From Notospermus geniculatus (Eukaryota > Nemertea > Pilidiophora > Heteronemertea > Lineidae), in NCBI GenBank assembly GCA_002633025.1, contig NMRB01000044.1, forward strand, positions 344,871-408,870: 64,000 bases of DNA, given 5' to 3'. Both the position numbers and the translations under genes were made by a program. Shown here one piece after another: positions 12,590-24,259 of the stretch. The first letter of the stretch is position 1, and each line of letters begins with the position of its first letter. The notes beneath the pieces were generated by a model. The model saw only the letters and a program-made list of their open reading frames with translations, ran no database searches and was not told the origin of the DNA.

Positions 12590-15500
12590 TGTTGTGCGTG
12601 GATCAATGTTTTATAACCTCTGGGTCGTGGTTGGGTATTTTGTGACTATCATTGACAGTGGTGACAGTTGTCTGGGAAGAAGAAGGCCGATCTGTCTCAA
12701 GCTCCACCGATGCCACATAAACCACTGACAGTTGCATAGATAAGGAATGGGATGGTTGCGTAGATATGTAAGGCGGCTGTACTTAGGTGCATCGTGAATC
12801 GAACACACCACTTCATCTAACAGAAAAGGGTCTCTCAAGTTCTCTTGGCCGTCGAAGAGGAAGTGACAATGCCTGTTAGATTTCGAATTGGAATTTTTGG
12901 TTTGATGCCAGGCGGATTCAGTAGTAGTTATATGTGTCCATATTTCACCTCATCCTTGGGTGGCTCTGGTGGTTGTCATACCTCATATTAAAAGGTGGTG
13001 CAACCCGCACCACCTTTTAATATGAGGTATGGCACCACCAGCGCCACCCAAAAATGAGGTGAAATATGGACACCTCATTTTTTGGTGGGGCAGGTTGTGT
13101 CATATCTTATATTAAAAGGTGATGCAACCCTACATACCCCATTTTGAGATGGTGCATGGTTTTCATGATATAGGGTTATAGAGGGCACTGCTGATGTGAT
13201 AGCATAGATCCTGCGGGTTGTTTGACGACTTAATTGCTTTGCATTAATAAGTTATACCATCATGTTCTTGTATATGAGTTCGCAGCGGACAATGTTATAT
13301 TGAAATAATTGAAAGAACTGACGTCGTAGCTCCACGCCAATTTGGCATGCATAACCAAAGTAGTGCGGGTTTGTAGTGTACAGCATGAATAAACTGTATA
13401 AAACACAATCGATGTCTTTTTTTATTTTTTTTGAATTGAACTTCAGACGATGGAGGATCTCTGTGATACCATGTCTAGTCTGCGACTGAGCCCAGTCAAA
13501 TTCAAAGTCACATTTGCGAATGTGGAAAAACATATATTCTACTGGAGACTAAAAACGCTCCATAAACGAATTCATCGCCCTAAAAGGTGGTGCGGGTTGC
13601 ACCACCTTTTAATATGAGGTATGACAACCACCAGAGCCACCCAAAAATGAGGTGAAATATGGACACGTATAACTACTTCAGTCCTCACGGAACACACCGG
13701 ATGACACTTTTGATACTTTTTAAAGTGCCTGCACTCAAGAAGTAAACGACGAACAGAAAGAGACGGAAACCGGAGTCAAACGAACCGCTGAACAAATAAC
13801 ATGTCACAGTTTGAGTTCGCTTCAACGTTAAGTAAAGGAGCGTTACGGTTTTGCCAACAGAACACTGCTGTTTCGCAAATTGCTCCTTTCCCACCACGAA
13901 AGACGTACAAATACCACAATAAGATGTGCACTGTGCGTGCACTTCTAAGGCAAACGAACCCTGGAGTGAACTCTAACGACTGCATCGACTGATTAGGGAT
14001 ATCCATCAAAACGAAAGAAGTATCGAATAGCTAAAGTCAAGTGAGCATCCGCGGTCTGACTGTTTAAAATTTCAGAATCCTCATGCAAGACTGTGATTTG
14101 TACCAAATGCTTTTAGAATGAAAGAAGGCAGGGATAAATAGGCTTGGTAATGTTGAAAGGTCCATTGCCTCTACTGGCGGTGATTTATGGTACGGTAATG
14201 ATGGATCTTGATCTACATGTAAAACGCGTTTAGTGGTTACTGCAAGGTTGTTTGTTTCAAAAGCAAGGGAAATTTAGTTTGGGAACGTACCGTACGGTGC
14301 AAAGACGAAATCCCAGGGAATCCACCATTACCAGTCTCTCTTATTGGTGTAATGCTCACCACAAAATCGTTAATGGCGATATTGCATATTGATCTTGCCA
14401 TCACGCACAATTTACTTTGTATGGAATTTGAAAAAATCGTGTACTGCACTGAACAACCTAATACCATTTAGCTCGTATACCTGTTACGGAGAGAAGACCG
14501 TTTTAAATGGGTGCCGACTAATTTCTTGAAGTGGCTGAAGTAGCCCATTGATACCAAACTGACTGATCGAATCCTGTGAAATGCATCGCATGCTTCTAGC
14601 AATGGGCTACACACGTCAATACATTTACACACTACACTTTACACAACGTACGAAGGATGTTACTTGGTGGTGAAATGGTAAAAAAACTTTTATAGGACAT
14701 TCCAATCACAATGTCTTTTTACTTGAACGATCTTCTCGAAGGTCTTTTGAGGATACGCACTGAGAGTTTGGGATATCATTGCAACAATACCACACAGTTT
14801 GATACGAGAACTTACCATCATTCTCTGATTCATGATAACATGAAACTGATCCTTCTATAGAAATCAACCCTGAACAGTCAAGGCTGATATGACGGTCCCC
14901 ATATTCCTGGTCACATACATGAATGGATGATAAGGATAACTTATCTGACTGGCTTGTGCTGTATCAGCTGTAGTGCTAAGCCTCATCAGTCAAACATCAT
15001 ACTAACCTATAATGTATCGAAGGGGTGGTGTCGTTTATCATCACAAGTTGTCATTAATCACCTGGAGAGCGGAACCGTGATGTAGACAAGAGCACCTATC
15101 ATTCTTGTTCTACTCGTAGGTTAAGGTGTCCCTCCTCTTGAGAGCTTTCTCGTAGTGGCTCTCTAAGGGCAACTTTGCCATAGAAAAAAAAACTATCGGC
15201 AATCGTTCGTGTCATTGGCCTTAGCCAAAGCTGATGGCAAGGAAACCAACGATGCCAATGGTGGAGAGTCAACTTGCACGAAAACTTTTTCCATGGAGCA
15301 GCGCCTTTAGGTCCCTCGCATCAAGTAGGCCTACGAAATCCTGACAGGCTGGCCTACATGTATGTTGTAAAATTTTGCACTAATACCCCTGTGATCGAGG
15401 TTCCACCCACCTCATCGTGTGGGAATATTGAATCATTTGTCTCAAAGAACTGATAAAATATATACTTTGATGGTGACAATCTTTATCAATTTCGACGCAA

Positions 15501-17967
15501 CACATTGATCAAATTCAATCTGGTTTGCCGATAGTGCTTCCAGCTTCCCGCCTTCACTCGTTACCGGAGGCACTGACATTCGATTATTGATTATGATTAA
15601 TCATAGGTGGGCTAATGTGTAAAATGCCACAATTTATAACAAAAATCTTTTAAAAAACATCCAAATTCAAATGCGAAATGTATCAAATGTACAAACAATA
15701 TGCCATATACAGACGGCGAGGTGTACCCCACAGGCAATCATTGTATACTCATAAATACATGTACAAAGAAACGTCTGATTCCTTTGCGAAATTTTTGTTT
15801 TGTATTCCGAGAGCGGGAGAGGAACACGATCTAGCTCTGCAAACGGCATCTTTAGTAATCATCATCGTCTATTATCGTCATGAAATCTTTATTTCTTTCC
15901 GCACTTTTCTATGATACGAAAGGTTAGGTGGTGTTCCAGAGGTTGGGTAAACACTCCCGACAGGCGACATGAATACTCAGTCTCGAGAACACTAGAGTGT
16001 GGAGAAAAAATAAACACAGTTCGTGGTTAGTGCCTCATGAAAATATCAAGTTGGTCTCGGTTGTTCATGATTCTATTGGCGATCATTCAGACAAAGAAAA
16101 CAATCCCGACGGCAATCCACCGCCCCAAGAAAAAACCAATGGAGAGTTACGTATTTTAGGTAACAGCAGAGTGACGGTTTTAATCTCTAAGTCAGCACGT
16201 TCAAAAGTCAAAGGTTGAAAAAAATCGTAATGCTTTTTGAAACAATTTCTTGACAGAAAAAGCAGAGGTTGCTGAAGAAAGAAAGTCTTCGTTGGAATTA
16301 CCTCGTACCCAAGGCAGTACACTTTTCTATTTCAATAAAAAGACAGAACCATAGCGTCCTTGGAGCGAGGTTATCAAGTGATTCCACAGGAAGGTTTGTT
16401 TATTTTAGTAAAAAGTGCAAATTTCTTCCGGGAAACAGAATCCGTGCTTTGAAACCGTACACGAAAAATGTTCAAAAAATCAAACATATTTCACCTTCAT
16501 CAAGCATTCCGAAGAAGTCAACCTTCAGTGCCTAATCTCCCTCTGTATAAGAATCCAATGCTTTTCTGATCAATTAGGGAAATGAAGGAGCTTCTTACCC
16601 TTGATTACGCTTTGATAATATTGATTCTAACTACTAGTGGCGAATCGCCTCGTAAAATTCACATTCTGTGAAATTCTAATCGTTCAGGTGCGAGTCTGTC
16701 GAAGGTTTTTTGTTTTTTATCAAGAAGCAGATTTGAATTAGCAATCGCTTGAGGAACAGGCTGAGGTTATAGGATTAGGAGGTAACCGAGATCGAATAGT
16801 TTTGCTGCGATTTCGAAGGATCTTTTTAGGTTTGCACCTTGACTCCATGTGAAGGGACCCATTGTGCCTACATGTATATTCAAATGAATCAAATCACAAT
16901 CCCGAAAATTGCACAATCAATTTACATGCATAAACTCTGCCCTATTATCACGTAATTGTTTTCGCCTGACGAACCATAAAGTCATCTCTAACCATTTGTT
17001 GTTACTTTCTAATCTCATTACAGAGCCAAAAACGCCAATTAGCGCAAGACACATTAATGCAAATGGACAAAAAGTATACCTAATGCACAGATATCATTTA
17101 CTCGCCAACGGAATGATGTTTTGTCTGGATACACTATTAGCGCATTCTCCACCGATGGAAGTTGACTGTTAATCTACCATTACCCTAAAATGATTGGTCG
17201 ATGATTCCTACCTCGCTCCCATACCGTAATGTAGGTTGGGAAATGATTTATATCCCGCGCAATTAGTGAGTAAATATCGTATGTTGATGCAGCCGGCAGA
17301 TTCATGAGCAATCACTTTGGGAGAATTTCCCCCGATGACTGATTACGTCAATGCTTACATTACGACACAATGCATCCGAAGAGATCGTACCACCACAGGA
17401 TATAATTACTTTGCAATAACTACCGACAATGACCGAGGATGGCATAGACGAGTTGTAACTAAGCATACCGGCTTCAAGCACTTGTTCAACCATATCCCTG
17501 ACTTCGAATCCAGCAGCTTAAAGAGTCCTCCACTTCACTGCTTAACAAACCTATTCTGCTACAATCAAGCATGTTGCAACGACCACAGGTGTGGGCAAAA
17601 TTCCAAAGTGCTAATGCAGTTGGACATGCAACCTGAACAATCGGAATCCAGTAAGTCCCTAATGAGTGGGGAAGCAACTCTTCTCCAGATACAGAACGGT
17701 TCCAATCTTGGAGCCAATCGCCTCTGGGTGACGCTAAGCATCTACATCGTCCCATCTATCTGGGCTAACTACCCGATGCACGTATAAAACCCAAGTCCCT
17801 TAAGTAAAATGAAAGCTTCGATAGCTCGAACTGGTGTTACAGAATCGACCGCTGGAATTTGGCCTGAAAGAGGTTTGGGCAACGTGGACACTAAAGAACA
17901 TTCTAAGAATGATCAAGACGGGACGGAGGTCCCACCAGAACAGTAGGCAGTTTTCGCAAAGCTCCCT
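12590..17967. repeat. Large tandem duplication, unit B (~5.4 kb)
   Basis: Direct copy of 8001-12589, joined seamlessly to it. It carries an extra 755 bp element at 12923-13677 and a longer non-homologous segment at about 16384-16628 in place of 10968-11060 of unit A. The longest plus frame (17317-17787, 156 codons) has no recognisable motif and is disrupted in unit A, so it is not annotated as a gene. Confidence 0.9.
12923..13677. mobile_element. 755 bp foldback DNA element, 5 bp target duplication
   Basis: Termini are AGTAGTTATATGTGTCC and its reverse complement with one mismatch. TCAGT flanks it at 12918-12922 and 13678-13682, while unit A has the single uninterrupted TCAGT (near 8325-8330). 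About 95 bp of each subterminal region forms further inverted repeats built from GGTGAAATATGGACA and AAAAGGTGGTGC, with an additional copy near 13000-13080. The interior (about 13170-13570) is unrelated, AT-rich and without a transposase. The superfamily is not assigned; a 5 bp target is uncommon. Confidence 0.85.
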
Positions 17968-18055
17968 TCGTGCCGTATACAAGTTGAACGCAGAAGAAGA
18001 AAGCAAAGCCCCCCCCCCCAAACGCCAACGCGAACGTCGATGCTTTTGTTCGGTG
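17950..18055. mobile_element. Fragment of GTTTTCGCAAAGC-type MITE
   Basis: Contains CAGTTTTCGCAAAG and, after a short interval, an AAGCC-polyC stretch followed by AAACGCCAACGCGAACGTC. The same words form the ends of the element at 29487-29606. The distal boundary of the 5 kb duplication falls inside it. Confidence 0.5.
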
Positions 18056-18834
18056 AAGTATACTCAGTGGTCGGTCTCTGTGAGGAGGAAGTTGTACGAG
18101 AGATCAGCCGCGCGGTCATTCTTGCGGACCACCGGTCGGAGTAAATGAATGGTGTTCAGCTGGCCTGGAAAGCCGCTGTTTCAAGAAGTTGGCTGGAACC
18201 TAGGTTTGGAAACACCAGTGGCTGAGCGCTGATGGTATCTAAAACGTACGGTGGAAGATCTCTAACGCCTGCAGCGTTGGTCTGCGACAAGTATTGTTGG
18301 AGCTCCCCGATAGAGCTCCACTTCTCTGAGTAGGCGACCCTGCTTGCCACTACCCTCATGAACAAACCCAGACGAGAAGTGCAGGTGAACTTCTGGGGAA
18401 AAGAATAACGGCACGATGACGGCTCCTATAACTTAGTCCATCCGAAAGACGTCGTCTACTAACTCGATAAGAAAATAAAGCATGATCTTCATTGGCTCCT
18501 GGTGACCATTGATGAAAACCAATAAGGGTACATTTTCCTAATTTGAATACTGTCGGTCCGATACCAACACAAAATGTCCTAAATAAATCCGATCTGGAAA
18601 CTGAAACAGGCGTTACTTAGGAGTTTATTGGATTAACGTTGGTTTCATTAGAAAACTATAATGGAAAAAGATCTAATAAGTTGGAGTGCAGCAGAAACGG
18701 TGTGTTTGTCGTTCCTCGAGGAAGTTCCTGGCTGAGGCAAGAGGAGAAGGGGAAATACGTTTCTGTACGCCTTTTGTGCACTGGAGACCTGAGCGAAAGG
18801 CCGAACAGCCATTTGATCAAACACATTGTGTAAC
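18056..18834. other. Unassigned spacer
   Basis: No gene, element end or tandem repeat recognised. Frames are short and overlapping on both strands. Confidence 0.5.
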
Positions 18835-19376
18835 GAACCAAAGAATCTCGAATGCTATGCGACGGAAGGGAAAGAAATGAATCAAAGAATGTCCCTCTCG
18901 ATGGAAGAGAAACCCCTTTGCAACTGCGACTGGGGCCGCAACACTAGAAGGACATAGGCAACCAAGGGTGACATTTTTGATTCCATGCAAACCTACGTAA
19001 AGAAGTCTGGTGGTGCAAATGATGTTTGCGGAGAAGGCAGGTCCTTTTTGAAATATCAACACAAGTATCGACAAACTGGCTATCGGAAAACGCCAGTGGA
19101 AACGCCTCTAGGTGATCACGACATGATCCGGGTTTTAGTTTTCAACGAGTTAACCACCATCTTCACTGGCACTATTTTTTTCTGTGAACGAACGTCTACA
19201 GACTTGGTAATCCTTTTGAAATGTCTCAGCAAGCCACGAGGAAAAGGATGATGGAGAAAAGCCTGAAGAAGATCACACCTGGCCAGGTGAAACATTCAAT
19301 GAAGACGAATGTTCTTGTTCTTTCCACGGGTTCCAACTACAAAAAAAAAACAGGGAAAGCCCAAACGTTTCAAAGA
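18835..19376. repeat. Direct duplication flanking an N, copy 1
   Basis: Begins GAACCAAAGAATCTCGAATG and ends CCCAAACGTTTCAAAGA at the N. The same block starts again one base later. A plus frame in both copies encodes a segment with the words CNCDWGR and GGANDVCGEGR, then a second frame with KITPGQVKHSM. Copy 1 has an in-frame TAG where copy 2 has TAC. No domain is recognised; this could be a decayed coding fragment or a chance frame. Confidence 0.85.
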
Positions 19377-19377
19377 N
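19377..19377. other. Single-N gap at duplication junction
   Basis: The N lies exactly between the end of copy 1 and the start of copy 2 of the same sequence, the expected appearance of two overlapping contigs placed in order without merging. Confidence 0.85.
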
Positions 19378-19951
19378 GAACCAAAGAATCTCGAATGCAT
19401 GCGACGGAAGGGAAAGAAATGAATCAAAGAATGTCCGTCTCGATGGAAGAGAAACCCCTTTGCAACTGCGACTGGGGCCGCAACACCAGAAGGACGTACG
19501 CAACCAAGGGTGACATTTTCGATTCCATGCACACATACGTAAAGAAGTCTGGTGGTGCAAATGATGTTTGCGGAGAAGGCAGGTCCTTTTTGAAATATCA
19601 ACACAAGTATCGACAAACTGGCTATCGGAAAACGCCAGTGGAAACGCCTCTAGGTGATCACGACATGATCCGGCTTTTAGTTTTCAACGAGCCATCATCT
19701 CAGCCTCTGGCAGGCTGACAAAGAGACTTAACCACCATCTTCATTGGCACTATATTTTTTCTGTGAACGAACATCTACAGACTTGGTAATCCTTTTGAAA
19801 TGGCTCAGCAAGCTACGAGGAAAAGGATGATGGAGAAAAGCCTGAAGAAGATCACACCTGGCCAGGTGAAACATTCAATGAAGACGAATGTTCTTGTTCT
19901 TTCCACGGGTTCCAACTACAAAAAAAAAGGGAAAGCCCAAACGTTTCAAAG
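19378..19951. repeat. Direct duplication flanking an N, copy 2
   Basis: Repeats 18835-19376 with scattered differences and a roughly 30 bp extra stretch near 19690-19720. Its end (CAAACGTTTCAAAGA) is the point where copy 1 hits the N, after which new sequence continues. Confidence 0.85.
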
Positions 19952-22221
19952 AAAACCGCCCACTATACACCCCCGATCGGATGCGTATCAACAAAAAAAT
20001 CAAACTGAATTTTTGATTTCAGTGAAGACGTTGAAAAACATGACTTTAGAGAGTTCAGCCATTATCCGCAATAAGAGTCTGTGCCACACCGTCGCATCAA
20101 GTCTCATTAGAAAATCTCTGTCGAGATGTATCATCGACAAATTAGCATCGTCGAGTTTTCATCCCGGTTGATCGGGCATCTCATTTTAACCCTCTCTCGA
20201 TGCGAGCATAAAAATAACGGTGTTCTGTATCGTTTGTCAATGTATCTAACATGTAGGCACCGTAATATTTCTCGTTCTTTTAGTGACCACCAGCACTTGG
20301 AGGGCACCATCCTGCTTAACTGTTTGGGGAACAAGTACACACATCCTTCTTGACCCTCTAGATTCTAAAGCCGATTCTGGGTATCCTAGCCGAGTCCACT
20401 TAATCACATGTACGAACAATGACCAACGGATGAGTGGCACCAAGTCATCTGTACCGATGTTCATGAGTTCATGTTGTCCCAAGGTTTCGGAGTCGATTTC
20501 GTAGCAAGGGTAAATCAGCTAGACTGGATGATGTCCCGCACAACGGACTTCCGTACTGTACATGTAGGTGGTTCTGCCTCGATTTAGTTAAGACATCTTC
20601 GATCAGTGAATCTTGAGTATGTTTAAAAGAATAATGAAATGTACGCCGAGCGTATCCCACGTTGATAATGATGGGCGGAATATCAGAGTTCACCTGTCAT
20701 CGATGACATTGATCTCCACGCTGATGAGCCCTATCCTGTCGCAGAGCATCGTCTTGTGTCAGATGACAGATCTGCGTTTAACCTTTAGACAGACTCTGTG
20801 GTATATCTTGTCATGATGTCTTATAAGATTTACTGATATGACTTATGTGTTAAAAAGAACGGCGGTTCGGTTGCCGGAGTCCCAAAAGGAAATGCCCTTT
20901 TAGCACAGGATACTGTCCAAGCAACGATGACCAGAAGCAGGACAAGACTTACCATCAGATGAAAAAAAGACTTTTAGAAAACGGAACGTACATGTACTTC
21001 TGAAGTACTTTGCCAACCGTTCAGTCAGTTCCGGATTCTTGAATCTTGAAATTGAAAAAAATCAAGGTCCTGTTGCAACAACTGTGAACCATTAAAATTA
21101 TCAATATTCGTTGGTAATCAACCAGTCACAGACAATACCACGACGGTGAATCAATTACGCGGCAATAACTTGGCTTTATTTCTAATGAAAAAGCCACTGT
21201 GTGCATGTAGTTATGATATTCCACTCGAACAAGCTTTGATATGTTATTGAGATCTACTCGCGGTTGTTTCAGTATCACTGCTCTCTTGGCGATTACTGTG
21301 ATAAACGAAAATTAATAGTGTGCCGCGTCGACCATCACGAAACGTTGGTAGTCAGAGTAGAGATTGTGCCGGAGGCTCGTTTCCATTGATTGCACTGCAA
21401 ATGGTGCACTTTCGGCTGTTGGTGATGATGATGAAGATAGTCGTGTTCAAATCGCACGCAGTGGTGATACGGTAATTGAAATCTGTTAAAGGAATATACA
21501 GTATCAAAACTTGGATGCATGTCTGTCCAGCTCAAGATGCCTGGTTGCAAACATAGAAGTATCTATCCATCTGCCGGGTGTTGGCGTAGATGTACGAGAA
21601 CAGCAGCGACAAAAATTGGTCAGAGTCGCCGGATCATCGTCCATCTAGCTGTTGCTGCTTGTCTCGTTTGATACAAGAAGGTCGCGTGCAATTGGCGGAT
21701 ATGCCCAATGCAGTAAGGCAATTGGGACAAAAACCCCCAGTCATCTTCAACAATCATCTATCAGCTTTTTCCAAGGCTACATGATCGGAAAGCCACTTAG
21801 TGGTATTCAAAAAAGCTAAATACAAGATGTGGCCATTGGGACATTTTTTTCTCATTTTTCTAGCCATCAGAATATTTCTTACTGAAAAGGAAAGACGCCT
21901 GTCTAATGCATATCCATTAGGAAGTCGTTACATGCTTAATGTTTTATGCATACAGTATAATACGACAACTGTGCTGCATATGCCGGAACATCGTAAAGTT
22001 TCAGCTCGCCATGGATGTGACATTTGGTTGCTTGCTGTGCGTGGCCAGACGATTGGTAATGAGTGAGTGATTTTCTAATGGTGTGTAAAGCGGCTAGCCC
22101 CTGAATTGTCGATGAGAAAGCATATAAAGCAAACTATGCACTTGCTTACTATCCGACCATAGCAGTGGGCCTATATAACTAATCCAATTTTTGACTACTC
22201 TTTCTAGAATTTACTTTGCAC
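19952..22221. other. Unassigned intergenic DNA
   Basis: No recognisable gene. Frames are below 90 codons. A few TACATGTA words occur (near 20560 and 20990). Confidence 0.5.
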
Positions 22222-22325
22222 GACGTTTCTATCAGTGTTCCCTGGTCGTTGTCAAGTTTCTACCGGTGTTCTCTGGTCGTTGTCAAGTGTACAAACAACG
22301 ACCAGGGAACACTGGTAGAAACGTC
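22222..22325. repeat. Long hairpin made of two direct and one inverted 31-mer
   Basis: The unit TTTCTATCAGTGTTCCCTGG... (22226-22256) is repeated directly at 22257-22287 with three changes and then appears inverted at 22295-22325, giving a near-perfect 31 bp stem with a loop that contains the second copy. It has no coding signal. It may be a MITE remnant or a structured transcript. Confidence 0.75.
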
Positions 22326-24039
22326 TGTTTAATAAGAGTAGCCAAAACGTTATTCGAAACCTTTCTAAAAATGCCATTCAATCAGTTCAGTGGACCTAGT
22401 GAAGGACGGGGAGTGTAGCCTCTGGGACGGAACAGTCGATGAAGGGGTAGGTTATAGCCTAGCTCATTCGTGATGAGAAAAATATATCGTGCCGAAGGTA
22501 ACAGAACCATTTTGTATATTCGTTTACGCGCGTGAGAAGTTATCGTGCTTGATAGCGTCATCTGCTGACTATGATTTATTCTAGTTCAAGGTAAATCAAG
22601 GAAGAATCCAAACAAACTTTGCCAAGATATAGGAACACACATGATTCCTAATCTTTTTCAGCATGCGAACGTGATATCGACTGTCATCAACATGCCAGAT
22701 CAACCGAGTAAGTGTAATCAGTTTAAACTGCCACACACTGTTTCACCAGAATCGTTACTTCAACAAAAATCCGCTCTACAAGCTACGTTATGCAGATAAT
22801 TGCGTATCCGTGATTTTTCGAAGGATTATTGAAGTCTGCCTGTGATTTCGATTTCCGATTGTGCTACACTAAAGAACGGGAATTGTGAACAAATTAGATC
22901 TATGAGAAATTTGAAAAGTTCATTAGCTTATTGTCGTTTTTGGCACGGAAACCAATTCGGTTAGGATTGAAGTAACGTTGCCGGCATCCATCACATATTG
23001 GTGAAAAAGATTAATCTATTCAATTTATCAGCAGCCTTTTTCTTTTATCTAAATGACACATAAAGTTGCTGCGTGATGGTAGGGCCAATTTCCAACCAGT
23101 TTGCCTGGTAGTCCGATGTCGCATTTTCGGAGGATTGCACATGTACAAAAACTACAGGGTCGATACTGACAAAATCTTGGTCATGTCACGATAGGGTATA
23201 GCCGATTTGAAAAATAATCCGATATGATTCCAAAAGGGTCAGCACAAACAAATATTTACCCTGCGACGGGCCCAAAGGTTGCGACATGGCATTTGTAAGT
23301 ACGTCAGCAGACATTTTCAAATACGAAAAGTACAAATGTAACATGGTATCGCCCATTCACCAGACGAAAAAAAAATGTTCCCTTCAAATGTTCTTTAACA
23401 TGTCACAGTATCTACTGACGTTCAGAACGGCCGTTTGCACTCTAAGTTATACATTTGCTACTCTCTTAACGATCCCGAACCAACAGAAGGAACTCTTGAT
23501 CTTGAAATAAAAGGTTCAGGTATGAGATGAAAGGTTAAAACAAAAATAGAATAGTCTTGCATTGAATATCACACCAGTTCGCTTCAAGCTATGAAGTATT
23601 AAGTGTGTCAGGCAGTTGAGACTTTCACCATCATTGAGAGGGTTATTTCATCCAGAAGTAATTGGCTGGGTGAGAGCTAACCGTCAATTTCTTTGATGAC
23701 GCATCTTAATAGTAAATGCGAGCCCAAAAGGTCAGGGTTTAAGCCACTATCATTACTGTATCAGCAATTTCACTTTCAAGTTGAAATTAACACTCGATTG
23801 AAAGACAAATGGCAGCGGTCTATTAAGGCCATTTTTAAGACGTCAACATCAAAGGACAACGCCTTGTAAATTCCAAATTAACCCTTCCCATCTTTATTCT
23901 GTAACATTAAATGGAACTCGGAAAGGTGGAACCAAAGGAAACTTTGGAAATGCTTTCCGTAGTGGAGAGGTGTCCTGATTACAGAACTAACTGAAATTTT
24001 AGTTGTCCTAGAGAGAGAGTTGTCTTTCCGGCAGAGGTA
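22326..24039. other. Unassigned intergenic DNA
   Basis: AT-rich, with short frames only and no recognisable element ends. Confidence 0.5.
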
Positions 24040-24259
24040 TATCGCAGGCCGTGGATATTAATTCGCGATTTAATGGGGACATAAAATACGAATTTATATG
24101 GACATTAAATAAGTAGTGCGATTTTGTATCCACATTAAAAACTCAGCTGCGATTGGTTGATAGTGTGGATATAAATTCTTGATTTAATGTGGATATAAAA
24201 TCGGAATTAATGTGGACATTAAATACATGTATGAATTGTGTCCACTCCGGCCTGCGATA
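24040..24259. mobile_element. 220 bp MITE with internal TGGATATAAAT repeats
   Basis: Terminal inverted repeats are TATCGCAGGCCG and CGGCCTGCGATA. The interior has four variants of a 'tggacattaaat / tggatataaattc.tgatttaatg' motif in both orientations. No convincing target duplication was found. It is non-coding. Confidence 0.7.

Noticed and set aside
17317-17787. 156-codon plus frame in unit B
   Set aside because: No recognisable domain or splice context, and the matching sequence in unit A (near 12060-12080) has an indel and stops.
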